Assembly (NCBI RefSeq): GCF_000729995.1
Contig: NZ_JNFG01000215.1
Coordinates: 124,001-188,000, forward strand
Direction of reading: 5' to 3'
Source of the DNA: Caballeronia sordidicola
GTDB lineage: Bacteria > Pseudomonadota > Gammaproteobacteria > Burkholderiales > Burkholderiaceae
DNA length: 64,000 nucleotides
Position 1 is the stretch's first letter; each line of letters begins with the position of its first letter. Under the pieces are notes generated by a model. The model saw nothing but the letters and a program-made list of their open reading frames with translations, ran no database searches and was not told the origin of the DNA. A program made the translations under genes and the position numbers. Below, piece after piece: positions 54,354 through 62,859 of the stretch.

Positions 54354-55637
54354 ATGAGCAATGAAATGCAAGGCGCCCCGCAGCGTGAAACTCAAGACGC
54401 TCCGAAGCCGTCCACGCTGCTCGACCGCAGCGATGTCCGCGTCAAGCACGCGACCGGAGTAAGCGGCGCCGTTGGCGCCGCTGTTGAACGCGTGCGCTCG
54501 GGCGATCTGGGATCTCTCCCGGTCATCGCGGGCCTGGTCATTATCTGGACCGTGTTCACGAGCCTGAACCCGGTGTTCCTCTCAGCCAACAACCTGGTGA
54601 ACTTGCTGTTCGACTGCTCGACGGTCGGCGTGATTTCGCTGGGTATTGTCTGCGTGCTGATGGTGGGACAAATCGACCTGTCAGTGGGTTCGATGAGCGG
54701 CTTCGCTTCGGCTTTGGTAGGCATGCTCTGGGTTAATCACGGCTGGCCGGTGCTGCTGGCCATCCTCGTCGCCATCGTGGTGGGTGCGCTGGTCGGCGCC
54801 ATCTACGCGCTGCTGCTCAACCGGCTCGGCATGCCGAGCTTCGTCGCGACGCTGGCAGGGCTGCTCGCGATCCTCGGCATGCAGTTATACGTCCTGGGCG
54901 CGACCGGGTCGATCAACCTGCCCTACGACTCGGCGCTGGTGAACCTCGGGCAACTCATCATCATCCCCGCCGCCGTTTCGTATCTCCTCGCGCTGGCGCC
55001 GGGCGCCGTGATGATGCTGCTCGGGCTGCGCACCCGTGAGCGCCGCCGCGCGTCCAATCTCTCCGCGCCTTCTGTGGGCAGCCTGCTCGTGCGCAGCCTT
55101 GCCATCACCGTCCTGTTGGAGGTCGTGGTTGCCTACCTTAACCAGGGACGAGGCGTCCCTCTGATGTTCGGTGTCTTCTTAGGTCTCGCGGTTGCGATGG
55201 ACTATGCACTCAAGAGAACGCGCTGGGGCCGGTCGATGAACGCGGTCGGCGGCAATCACGAAGCCGCGAGACGGGCAGGTATCAATGTCAGCGCGATCTA
55301 CACCAGCGCCTTTGTGCTGTGCGCCAGTTTCGCCGCGCTCGGCGGCGTGCTGACTGCGGCGCGGCTCGCTTCGGCCAGCCAGCAGGCCGGCAGCGGCGAC
55401 GTGAACCTGAACGCCATTGCAGCGGCGGTGATTGGCGGTACCAGCCTGTTCGGCGGCCGCGGCAGCGCGTATTCGGCGGTGCTGGGTATCATCGTGATCC
55501 AGTCGATCGCGAGCGGCCTGACGCTGCTGAACCTGTCGTCCTCGCTGCGCTTCATGATCACCGGCGCGGTGCTGGCGATTGCGGTGATTGTCGACTCGCT
55601 CGCCCGGCAGTCCCGCGTCTCGCATGGCCGTGCGTAA
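54354..55637 (+). CDS. ribitol/pentose ABC transporter permease (XylH-like)
   Basis: 427 residues. A polar N-terminal tail of about 50 residues precedes 10-12 membrane helices. The family signature VGQIDLSVGSMSG is near residue 105, the ATPase-contact loop VGGNHEAARRAGI near 298, and GGTSLFGGRGS near 363. Its greater length than RbsC and its extra central helices match XylH. ATG 54354 follows AAAGGA. Confidence 0.92.
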   Translation: MSNEMQGAPQRETQDAPKPSTLLDRSDVRVKHATGVSGAVGAAVERVRSGDLGSLPVIAGLVIIWTVFTSLNPVFLSANNLVNLLFDCSTVGVISLGIVCVLMVGQIDLSVGSMSGFASALVGMLWVNHGWPVLLAILVAIVVGALVGAIYALLLNRLGMPSFVATLAGLLAILGMQLYVLGATGSINLPYDSALVNLGQLIIIPAAVSYLLALAPGAVMMLLGLRTRERRRASNLSAPSVGSLLVRSLAITVLLEVVVAYLNQGRGVPLMFGVFLGLAVAMDYALKRTRWGRSMNAVGGNHEAARRAGINVSAIYTSAFVLCASFAALGGVLTAARLASASQQAGSGDVNLNAIAAAVIGGTSLFGGRGSAYSAVLGIIVIQSIASGLTLLNLSSSLRFMITGAVLAIAVIVDSLARQSRVSHGRA

Positions 55638-55661
55638 TTTACAGCAACTTAGGATCACCAA

Positions 55662-56390
55662 ATGACTGACATAATGAAAGGAAAGGTTGCAGCTATCACG
55701 GGTTCGGCATCGGGCATCGGCCTGGAGTGCGCGCGTACGCTGCTCGCAGAAGGGGCGAAGGTCGTTCTCATCGACCGGGCAAAGGACAGGCTCGCGCAAC
55801 TCTGCGCGGAACTGGGACCGAACGCCTTTCCACTGACGGTGGATCTGTTACAGCCGCAGGAAGTCTCTGCGATGCTGCCGAAGATCCTCGACCTCGCCGG
55901 TGGACTCGACATCTTCCATGCGAACGCCGGCGCCTACGTTGGCGGCGACGTGGTGGACGGAAATCCGGACGAGTGGGATCGCATGCTGAACCTCAACATC
56001 AACGCCGCGTTCCGCTCGGTCCACGCCGTGCTGCCGCACATGGTCGCGCAGAAATCGGGCGACATCATTTTTACCAGCTCCATTGCGGGCATGGTCCCGG
56101 TCGTGTGGGAGCCGATCTACACCGCCTCCAAGTTCGCGGTGCAAGCCTTTGTCCACACGATCCGGCGCCAGCTCTCCAAACATGGCGTGCGGGTGGGCGC
56201 GGTGTTGCCGGGCCCGGTCGTCACTGCGCTGCTCGATGACTGGCCGAAGGCGAAGATGGACGAGGCGCTCGCTTCGGGTAGCCTGATGCAGCCCAAGGAA
56301 GTCGCCGACGCGGTACTCTTCATGCTGACGCGGCCGCGCAACGTGACCATTCGCGATCTCGTGATCCTTCCAAACAGCGTTGATCTTTGA
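55662..56390 (+). CDS. rbtD: ribitol 2-dehydrogenase
   Basis: 242-residue SDR. The cofactor motif is TGSASGIGLECARTLL, the active site contains SSIAGMVPVVWEPIYTASK, and the end reads RDLVILPNSVDL. From memory, long stretches (HANAGAY, DRMLNLNINAAFR, VLPGPVVTALLDDWPKAKMD) are nearly the same as the characterised Klebsiella ribitol dehydrogenase. It oxidises ribitol to D-ribulose with NAD. It lies between the permease and D-ribulokinase genes, which fits the pathway. Confidence 0.9.
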   Translation: MTDIMKGKVAAITGSASGIGLECARTLLAEGAKVVLIDRAKDRLAQLCAELGPNAFPLTVDLLQPQEVSAMLPKILDLAGGLDIFHANAGAYVGGDVVDGNPDEWDRMLNLNINAAFRSVHAVLPHMVAQKSGDIIFTSSIAGMVPVVWEPIYTASKFAVQAFVHTIRRQLSKHGVRVGAVLPGPVVTALLDDWPKAKMDEALASGSLMQPKEVADAVLFMLTRPRNVTIRDLVILPNSVDL

Positions 56391-56483
56391 AACGCGTGAC
56401 AGGGGCGAGCCCGGATTGTGCCCGATGCAGCTCGCCGTCTACCTGGAACTCCCCCATAACTGGCATTGAGCAGGCAGTGAGCT

Positions 56484-58118
56484 ATGACATTAGAAAACCC
56501 GACCTCGGGCGTGACAGGCAGCACGCGTTATGTCGTTGGCGTGGACGTAGGCACGGGCAGCGCCCGGGCCGGAATCTTCGACCTGACCGGCCGCATGGTG
56601 GGCGCGGCCAAGCGTGACATCACCCTCTATCAAGCGAGCGGCTCCATCGTCGAGCAGTCGAGCGGCGAGATCTGGAACGCCGTCTGCCATGCCGTGAAGG
56701 ACGCGCTGTCGCAGGCCGCGGTGTCACCGGATCAGGTCGCGGGCATTGGCTTCGACGCCACCTGCTCGCTCGTCGTGCTCGGTGAAGGCGGGCAACCGTT
56801 GCCCGTGGGCCCCTCGGAGCAAGCCGAGCGTGACATCATCGTCTGGATGGACCATCGCGCCGTGGCGCAGGCGGAACGCATCAACGCGACGGGCCATGAG
56901 GTGCTGAAATTTGTGGGCGGCAAGATCTCGCCTGAGATGGAAACACCCAAGCTGCTATGGCTCCTCGAGAACAGGCCGAGCGTCTTCGCGGCGGCATGGC
57001 AATTCTTCGACCTGACCGACTTCCTGACCTGGCGCGCGACCGGGGACCTGTCCCGCTCCACCTGCACGGTCACGTGCAAATGGACCTACCTCGCGCACGA
57101 ACGGCGCTGGGACGAGAGTTACTTCCGCAGCGTTGGCCTCGGCGTGCTGGCGGACGAGGCCTTCGCACGCATTGGCCAGAGTGTTGTTGACCCGGGAACG
57201 CCGTTGGGGAGCGGACTAACAGCAAACGCCGCCGCGGAGCTCGGCCTGCGAGCCGGAACGCCGGTCGCGACAGGCGTGATCGATGCCCATGCCGGCGGAA
57301 TCGGCACGGTGGGCGCCGATGGTGAACCCGAGGCCAACCTCGGCTACGTCTTCGGCACCTCATCGTGCACGATGACCACGACGCGGAGCCCGGTCTTCGT
57401 ACCCGGCGTCTGGGGGCCTTATTTTTCAGCGATGGTGCCCGATGCCTGGCTCAACGAGGGCGGTCAATCGGTGGCGGGCGCTGCGATTGAACAACTGCTT
57501 TCGATGCACCCCGCCACGCCCGATGCCCGACATCGAGCGGCACAAGCGGGTCAATCATTGCCCGTGATGCTCGCCGCTCTCGCGGAGCAGGCGTCGGATA
57601 GTTTGTCGGGAGCCGTGCTGCTCGCCAAGGGTTTGCATGTCGTACCGGAGTTCCTGGGCAACCGTGCGCCGCTGGCTGACCCGCACGCACGCGCCGTGAT
57701 CGCGGGCCTTGGAATGGAGAGTGACCTGGACAGTCTGGTCGCGCTTTATATTGCCGGTATTTGCAGTATCGGTTACGGCCTTCGCCAGATCATCGAAGCG
57801 CAGACCACAGCCGGCGCCCCGATCGCGCGGGTGGTCATCAGTGGCGGCGCGGGGCGGCTCGATCTCGTCCGGCAACTGCTCGCCGATGCAACGGGCAAGC
57901 CCGTGCTTGCCACGCTGGCGGAAGAACCCGTCTTGCTCGGTGCCGCGATGCTGGGCAGCGTGGCGGGCGGCCAGTTCGACGACGTCCGCTCGGCGATGAC
58001 CGGGATGTCGCACATCAGCAAGACCTACGAGTCGGACTCAGGGGACATCGCCGCACTGCACGAGGCGCGGTTTCGTGCGTTCAAACAGTTGCAGAGCGTG
58101 GCCAGGGAAATCCGCTAG
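56484..58118 (+). CDS. rbtK: D-ribulokinase (FGGY carbohydrate kinase)
   Basis: 544 residues of the FGGY family. The N-terminal ATPase-fold motif is GVDVGTGSARAGIFD near residue 15, followed by GFDATCS and IVWMDHRA. The C-terminal domain has GYVFGTSSC and RVVISGGAGRLDLVRQLLAD near 455. The YDR109C/ribulokinase branch fits the length. It should phosphorylate D-ribulose to D-ribulose 5-phosphate, which enters the pentose phosphate pathway. It is last in the operon, 93 bp after rbtD. Confidence 0.88.
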   Translation: MTLENPTSGVTGSTRYVVGVDVGTGSARAGIFDLTGRMVGAAKRDITLYQASGSIVEQSSGEIWNAVCHAVKDALSQAAVSPDQVAGIGFDATCSLVVLGEGGQPLPVGPSEQAERDIIVWMDHRAVAQAERINATGHEVLKFVGGKISPEMETPKLLWLLENRPSVFAAAWQFFDLTDFLTWRATGDLSRSTCTVTCKWTYLAHERRWDESYFRSVGLGVLADEAFARIGQSVVDPGTPLGSGLTANAAAELGLRAGTPVATGVIDAHAGGIGTVGADGEPEANLGYVFGTSSCTMTTTRSPVFVPGVWGPYFSAMVPDAWLNEGGQSVAGAAIEQLLSMHPATPDARHRAAQAGQSLPVMLAALAEQASDSLSGAVLLAKGLHVVPEFLGNRAPLADPHARAVIAGLGMESDLDSLVALYIAGICSIGYGLRQIIEAQTTAGAPIARVVISGGAGRLDLVRQLLADATGKPVLATLAEEPVLLGAAMLGSVAGGQFDDVRSAMTGMSHISKTYESDSGDIAALHEARFRAFKQLQSVAREIR

Positions 58119-58604
58119 AACTACGGCATCAGACCATCCCGGCCACGAGGCGGCCGGCTGCAAGTACACGGTTGGCGTCGGCGGCGCGCGACTGCTCACG
58201 TAGTCAATCGCCACCAACCGGCTTCTGTAACCTGACACGTCGGCGCAGCGTTCAAATGCGACCACACTAAAGCCTTCATCGAGGATGCCAGTGAAGCGAT
58301 GCTGGCAAATCCGCGCCGTACATATGTCCCATTTCGCGACAGATACGGCAGCCGCCGCTCGATCAAGCGTCCGATTCTGCGACAGTGGTTGAATCCCCAA
58401 GCTCGCCTTGCGGGCTACTTGCGGGCTATCTACCCCATTAATTCCTTTTGTCTATCAGGCGTCCACGACCTGTGCGGACGGAGCACGCGTCATCGGCATG
58501 GACATTGCATGGACCATGCGGATTGCCTATACGAAAGCGATAAAAAAACGCGTTGGAAGAACCGGCGAGCCTGCCTGCAACATCCAAACACAAGGAGACG
58601 AAAC
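58119..58604. other. intergenic region after the ribitol operon
   Basis: 486 bp. A small hairpin (CCGGCC/GGCCGG, 58139-58157, no T-run) follows rbtK. Open frames run through the gap but have no recognisable product. It should hold the promoter of the alcohol-dehydrogenase operon. Confidence 0.45.
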
Positions 58605-59648
58605 GTGAAAGCTGCCGTGCTGCATGAATACGATGAATCATTGAGCCGTGACGAGTTCGTGCGTTACGAAGAGGTCGCTGATCCGAAGATCGGGCGGGCC
58701 ACCGACGTGATCGTGCGTATTGGCGGTGCGGGCGTCTGCCGCACCGACCTGCATGTGGTCGAAGGCATCTGGCGCAGCAAGGTCGACGTGGCCTTGCCTT
58801 ACATCATGGGGCACGAAAACGCCGGCTGGGTCGAGGCAGTGGGCTCCGCGGTCGAGAGCGTCAAGGTGGGCGATGCGGTGATCTGCCATCCGCTCGTGAC
58901 AAGCGGTCACTGCCTGGCGTGCCGGCGCGGTGACGACATGCATGCGACCGACAGCAGCTTCCCGGGGATCAATGCCAATGGCGGTTATGCCGAATATCTG
59001 CTGACGGGTGAGCGTTCGCTGATCAAGCTGCCTAAGTCGCTGGCGCCCAAGGATGTCGCACCTTATACCGATGCGGGATTGACCGCTTACCGCGCTGCCA
59101 AGAAAGCGTCGCGTCATTTGCTGCCCGGCCAGTATGCCGTCGTGATAGGCGCAGGGGGCCTGGGGCACATCGGCATCCAGGTATTGAAGGCTCTTTGCGC
59201 AGCGGAAATCATCGTGGTCGACCGCTCGGAAACCGCGTTGCAACTGGCTAAGGAATGCGGCGCGGATCATACGATCAAGGGCGGCGGTGACGAAGTGCAA
59301 AGCGTGCTCGAGTTGACCAGCGGTAATGGTGCGGAGGCAGTCATCGATTTTGTCGGCGAAGGTGATGCGGTCGCCAAAGGCCTAAGCATGACCCGTAATG
59401 GCGGGTTCTATTACATCGTCGGTTATGGCGGGAAGATCGAGTTGCCGACCATCGACATGATCACCAGCGAGAAAACTATTGTCGGCAATCTGGTCGGCAC
59501 CTATCCAGAGTTGGTCGAGTTGATGGCGCTGGCCGATCGTGGACTGGTCCATCTCGCGACGAGGGAATACCGTTTGAGCGAGGCGAACCAGGCGCTCAAG
59601 GACCTTCACCACGGCAAGGTCAGGGGCCGCGCAGTGCTGATTCCATAG
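58605..59648 (+). CDS. zinc-type NAD(P)-dependent alcohol dehydrogenase
   Basis: 347 residues of the medium-chain family. The catalytic zinc ligands are visible: C45 in GVCRTDLH and H70-E71 in MGHENAG. The Rossmann motif is GAGGLGHIGIQVLKAL near 185. The structural-zinc lobe has only C103 and C106; relatives have a further Cys at the position of A114 (DDMHATD). GTG 58605 follows AAGGAGAC. It heads a five-gene operon upstream of a propane/acetone-type monooxygenase gene, so secondary alcohols such as 2-propanol are a reasonable substrate guess. Confidence 0.9.
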   Translation: MKAAVLHEYDESLSRDEFVRYEEVADPKIGRATDVIVRIGGAGVCRTDLHVVEGIWRSKVDVALPYIMGHENAGWVEAVGSAVESVKVGDAVICHPLVTSGHCLACRRGDDMHATDSSFPGINANGGYAEYLLTGERSLIKLPKSLAPKDVAPYTDAGLTAYRAAKKASRHLLPGQYAVVIGAGGLGHIGIQVLKALCAAEIIVVDRSETALQLAKECGADHTIKGGGDEVQSVLELTSGNGAEAVIDFVGEGDAVAKGLSMTRNGGFYYIVGYGGKIELPTIDMITSEKTIVGNLVGTYPELVELMALADRGLVHLATREYRLSEANQALKDLHHGKVRGRAVLIP

Positions 59649-59673
59649 CGTTCCATCAGACAAGGAGGGCGCC

Positions 59674-59991
59674 GTGGCGCTGCAGCAAGATTCAATGCCG
59701 ATTCCCGAACGTGTGCGCCTGGTCATTGCATTGACCGAAGTTAACTCCCGCTATTTGCGGGGCGAAAATCGCTGCGCCGGCGCCGAGATCGAGTTGGCGT
59801 GTGCGCTGGCATGCGAGCAACGCGAAGGCGCCACGCCCGACAGGACCCGGGACATAGTGCAATTGCGGGTGCGGCTGGATGCATCGGAAAACGAGTTGCT
59901 GGCTATCGAAGCCGAGCGTGACTGGCTTGAGAACGAGCTGGCGAATTTCGACACGGCGGAGCCCAGCAAGAAACCCGGGGAGTGGCAATGA
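59674..59991 (+). CDS. small hypothetical protein in the adh-cobW operon
   Basis: 105 residues from GTG 59674, preceded by a strong AAGGAGGG ribosome site. No family was recognised. It is helical: residues 10-45 include ENRCAGAEIELACALACEQ with three Cys, and residues 60-95 look like a coiled coil (RLDASENELLAIEAERDWLE). The stop codon overlaps the cobW start as ATGA, so it is translationally coupled to the GTPase. Confidence 0.75.
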   Translation: MALQQDSMPIPERVRLVIALTEVNSRYLRGENRCAGAEIELACALACEQREGATPDRTRDIVQLRVRLDASENELLAIEAERDWLENELANFDTAEPSKKPGEWQ

Positions 59992-60992
59992 ATCGAATTC
60001 CGGTCACGGTGCTTACCGGGTTTCTCGGCGCGGGCAAAACCACGCTGCTCAATCGCATACTGCGCGAACAGCACGGCCGGCGTTATGCGGTGATCGTCAA
60101 CGAATACGGCGAACTCGGCATCGACGGGGCCTTGGTGGTGGGCGCTGAAGACGAGGTCATCGAATTGAATAACGGCTGCGTATGCTGCAAGGTGCGCGGG
60201 GATCTAATTCGAGTGGTGTCGGGACTGATCAAGCGCAAGGGCGGCTTCGACGGCATCCTGATTGAGATGTCAGGATTGGCGGACCCGGCGCCCGTGGTTC
60301 AGACGTTTTTTGTTGACGATGTCATTCGTCAACGCACGCGACTCGATAGTGTGATTTGCGTAGCCGACGCGCTGCACCTGCAAGCATGTCTGGCCGACAG
60401 CCGTGAGGCTGCGGAGCAGTTGGCGCAGGCGGACACCGTGCTGCTCAACAAGACGGATCTCGTCGATGCGGCTGGCCTGGCTTCAGTAGAGGCGGCCATA
60501 CGAGGTATTAATCCGACTGCGCAGTTTATCCGCAGCGTCCGCTGCGCGGTGCCGCTGGCTACGCTACTTGATCGAGGTGCGTTTGATCTCAAGCGCCTTC
60601 ATCTCACCAACGCGCCAAACGATGCAGACGAGCTACCTCGTGATGAACGGCCCTTTCGCCATATCTCCGTTGATCCCGGCCGTCACAGCCATGGCATAGA
60701 TTGCGTATCGCTGCGCGTCGAGAAGCCGCTGGAACGCAGCCGATTTCTCTCATGGCTGCAGCAACTGGTGGTCGAGCAAGGTCAGGACCTGCTGAGAGCC
60801 AAAGGGATCGTTGACCTTGCAGGATCGGACCGCCGCTTCGTGTTCCAGGGCGTGCATATGACGATGGACACGGATTTTGACCGGCCATGGCGACTGGACG
60901 AAGTACGCGATAGCAGGCTGGTGTTCATCGGCCGCAATCTCGACAGGCGCGGATTGCGGGAGAGTGTCGGGCACTGCACGAGCGACTCATGA
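59988..60992 (+). CDS. CobW/COG0523 family GTP-binding metallochaperone
   Basis: 334 residues. The P-loop is GFLGAGKTT (residues 11-19), the metal-binding CxCC is C64-V-C66-C67, with EMSGLADPAP and the guanine-specificity motif NKTDLVD near 153. The C-terminal CobW domain ends with VFQGVHMTMD. Family members insert or allocate zinc, cobalt or iron using GTP. Both ends overlap neighbours (ATGA), making a tightly coupled unit. Metal delivery to the adjacent zinc ADH or the downstream diiron monooxygenase is inferred. Confidence 0.92.
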   Translation: MNRIPVTVLTGFLGAGKTTLLNRILREQHGRRYAVIVNEYGELGIDGALVVGAEDEVIELNNGCVCCKVRGDLIRVVSGLIKRKGGFDGILIEMSGLADPAPVVQTFFVDDVIRQRTRLDSVICVADALHLQACLADSREAAEQLAQADTVLLNKTDLVDAAGLASVEAAIRGINPTAQFIRSVRCAVPLATLLDRGAFDLKRLHLTNAPNDADELPRDERPFRHISVDPGRHSHGIDCVSLRVEKPLERSRFLSWLQQLVVEQGQDLLRAKGIVDLAGSDRRFVFQGVHMTMDTDFDRPWRLDEVRDSRLVFIGRNLDRRGLRESVGHCTSDS

Positions 60993-62083
60993 ATGCGCCG
61001 CCTTTGATCGAATTGCTCGGCGCCCGATGGGTGACGGACGCTCCCGTTGTCGCGCTTGCGTGGGACGCGACGGGTCGCCATGCGGGGTTTGCGCTGGGCG
61101 ACGGGTCGGTGGCGCTCGCGGCGAGTGAGTGGCCTGGTGGACCTGCGCTTAAACCCAGGCAGAGTGGTGGAGTTGATTTCGTCCCGGCGCGGGAACCGCC
61201 GCTGCCGGTAGCCCGCTTCAGTGTGCATGACGGCACCTGCCTAGCGCTTGCTGCCGATCCTGAAGGAGGATTTCTCAGCGGTGGGGACGACGGCCGGCTG
61301 GTCCACCTGAAGGTGGATGGTGCGAGCGAGGTCCTCGTCGATGTCGATGGTGAGTGGATCGATCTCGTCGCCACGTGCCCGTCGGGTCGAGCCTATGCAA
61401 CCGGCCGCCGGGTTCACTGGCTGGGAACGAAGCCGGCCAGTCTCGCGTTAGCGGGTTCGGCAACCGCTCTCGCTTTCAATCCCGCCGGCGATCAGTTGGC
61501 GATCGCCCATCACGGCGGCGTGACGCTATGGCCGCTCGATACCCATGTTCCGCGCTTGCTTGCGTGGCCCGGCTATCACCGCAACGTTGCATGGAGTCCC
61601 GACGGCCGCTATCTCGTGAGCGGCATGGAGGAGAACGCCTTGCACGGGTGGCGCTTGCCGGACGGCGGCGACATCGAGATGGCCGGTTATCCGGGGCAAC
61701 CGCGGTCGCTATCGTTTTCGGCGGACAGCCGCGTGTTGGTCACGAGCGGCGGTCCGCGTGCGGTTTGCTGGCGCTTCGACCCGCCTGCAGGCAAGGACCA
61801 TCCCAACCAGCCGCGAGAATGCGGCATTGCGGGCAAGACACCGGTCACTGAGGTTGCTTGTCATCCTACGCATCCATTGATTGCCGTTGGTTACCACAAT
61901 GGCGCGGTACTGCTGTGCCAGCCAGGCGGCAGTGATGTGCTGTTCGTCAAAGGGGCTGACACAAGTCCTGTGAGCGCCATCGCCTGGTCGCCCGACGGCG
62001 GACGGCTGGCAATGGGCACCGAGGCCGGCGAGATCGGCCTGGTGTCGTTACCGGAGGCGCTGTTTCATTTCGGCAGCCCGTGA
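60989..62083 (+). CDS. WD40 repeat protein linked to CobW
   Basis: 364 residues with about six or seven WD40-like blades, e.g. VVALAWDATGRHAGFALGDG, HRNVAWSPDGRYLVSGMEEN and VSAIAWSPDGGRLAMGTEAG. No signal peptide, so cytoplasmic. It starts inside the cobW stop (ATGA). WD40 genes sit beside cobW genes in other Proteobacteria in zinc-related contexts, so it may be a scaffold for the GTPase and its client. Confidence 0.88.
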   Translation: MNAPPLIELLGARWVTDAPVVALAWDATGRHAGFALGDGSVALAASEWPGGPALKPRQSGGVDFVPAREPPLPVARFSVHDGTCLALAADPEGGFLSGGDDGRLVHLKVDGASEVLVDVDGEWIDLVATCPSGRAYATGRRVHWLGTKPASLALAGSATALAFNPAGDQLAIAHHGGVTLWPLDTHVPRLLAWPGYHRNVAWSPDGRYLVSGMEENALHGWRLPDGGDIEMAGYPGQPRSLSFSADSRVLVTSGGPRAVCWRFDPPAGKDHPNQPRECGIAGKTPVTEVACHPTHPLIAVGYHNGAVLLCQPGGSDVLFVKGADTSPVSAIAWSPDGGRLAMGTEAGEIGLVSLPEALFHFGSP

Positions 62084-62123
62084 TAAGGGCGCGGGCAACA
62101 TCCATTACATAAAGGAGACATCC

Positions 62124-62327
62124 ATGACCCATGAACAACTCACCAAGGACCAGTTCTTCGAACGACTGGGAGCCATCGGCGACGAAATGATCGAGGCTTA
62201 CGGCAAGGACTTCGCGATGGGCGCCCTGGTTCTTGCCGCGCGTTTCATCGCCGAAAAAAAGCCGAATGGCGATGAGGCCAAGAGCGTGATCTATACGGGG
62301 GAGCAGCGTGGAGGCGTGGGGCTGTAG
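62124..62327 (+). CDS. small hypothetical protein, end of the adh-cobW operon
   Basis: 67 residues with an AAAGGAGAC ribosome site. It is acidic and helical (DQFFERLGAIGDEMIEAYGK, then MGALVLAARFIAEKK), with no signal peptide and no recognised family. It begins 40 bp after the WD40 gene and is the last gene before the monooxygenase promoter region. Confidence 0.7.
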   Translation: MTHEQLTKDQFFERLGAIGDEMIEAYGKDFAMGALVLAARFIAEKKPNGDEAKSVIYTGEQRGGVGL

Positions 62328-62546
62328 ATGACCCAAACCGTTGTCGGCGGTTTCACTTTAATAATTTGGCATCCTTATTGATAGGAAGAATATACGGGCC
62401 GCCGCCTCGTCGCTAATCGTACTGAACGGCAACGCTTCGCAGCCGGGAGCGTCCCAATATCGGACAGGTGCGCTGAATGCGAATGTCGCATAACAAAACA
62501 GAATCAGGGGTTGGCGCCTCGCGGAAATGACCCCTCGAATCGCACA

Positions 62547-62558
62547 GCCTTATAAGGC
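62547..62558. promoter_or_regulatory. 12-bp perfect palindrome upstream of the sigma-54-like promoter
   Basis: GCCTTATAAGGC is a perfect palindrome ending 16 bp before the -24 element of the candidate sigma-54 promoter. Activators usually bind further upstream (80-200 bp), so it could instead be a repressor site. Confidence 0.4.
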
Positions 62559-62574
62559 GGGACATGAGCCTTGT

Positions 62575-62590
62575 TGGCACGCTAATCGCT
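62575..62590 (+). promoter_or_regulatory. sigma-54-like promoter for the monooxygenase operon
   Basis: TGGCACG-CTAA-TCGCT has a perfect -24 element and exact spacing to a -12 element differing from TTGCW by one base (T to C). Diiron monooxygenase and phenol hydroxylase operons are often sigma-54 dependent. The distance to the start codon at 62860 is about 270 bp. Confidence 0.5.
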
Positions 62591-62859
62591 CTATGAATGC
62601 AGATCGAGACCCAAGTGTCGATGATCCGAAGTACACAAAAACGACAGATGGCATGGATCGTGAAGACCGGACCGGGATATCGGTCAGTCCAACATTCCCG
62701 CGCCAATTTTTTTGTTCGCGACCGTGACCACCGGCCTATGTGGTTGATTGTTGACTCCGGCCGTGGCATCAACCGGCCCTGCCCGTAGCGCCGCGGTATG
62801 ACAGTGAAATACGACACTGAAATACGGCGGTGAATCGTGAAATGGAAAAGGAGAGCTCA

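Larger units (their letters stand above)
62328..62859. other. regulatory region upstream of the monooxygenase gene
   Basis: 532 bp without a convincing gene. It contains a perfect 12-bp palindrome (62547-62558) and a sigma-54-like promoter (62575-62590), described separately. The remaining 270-bp leader before the monooxygenase start is unusually long. Confidence 0.5.

Noticed and set aside
58299..58604. Upstream extension of the alcohol dehydrogenase frame by 102 codons
   Set aside because: The family start MKAAVLHEYD coincides with GTG 58605 directly after AAGGAGAC; the extension is unlike MDR proteins.
62367..62382. Second sigma-54-like element TGGCATC-N4-TTGAT
   Set aside because: It fails at both the -24 C and the -12 GC; the element at 62575 is better.
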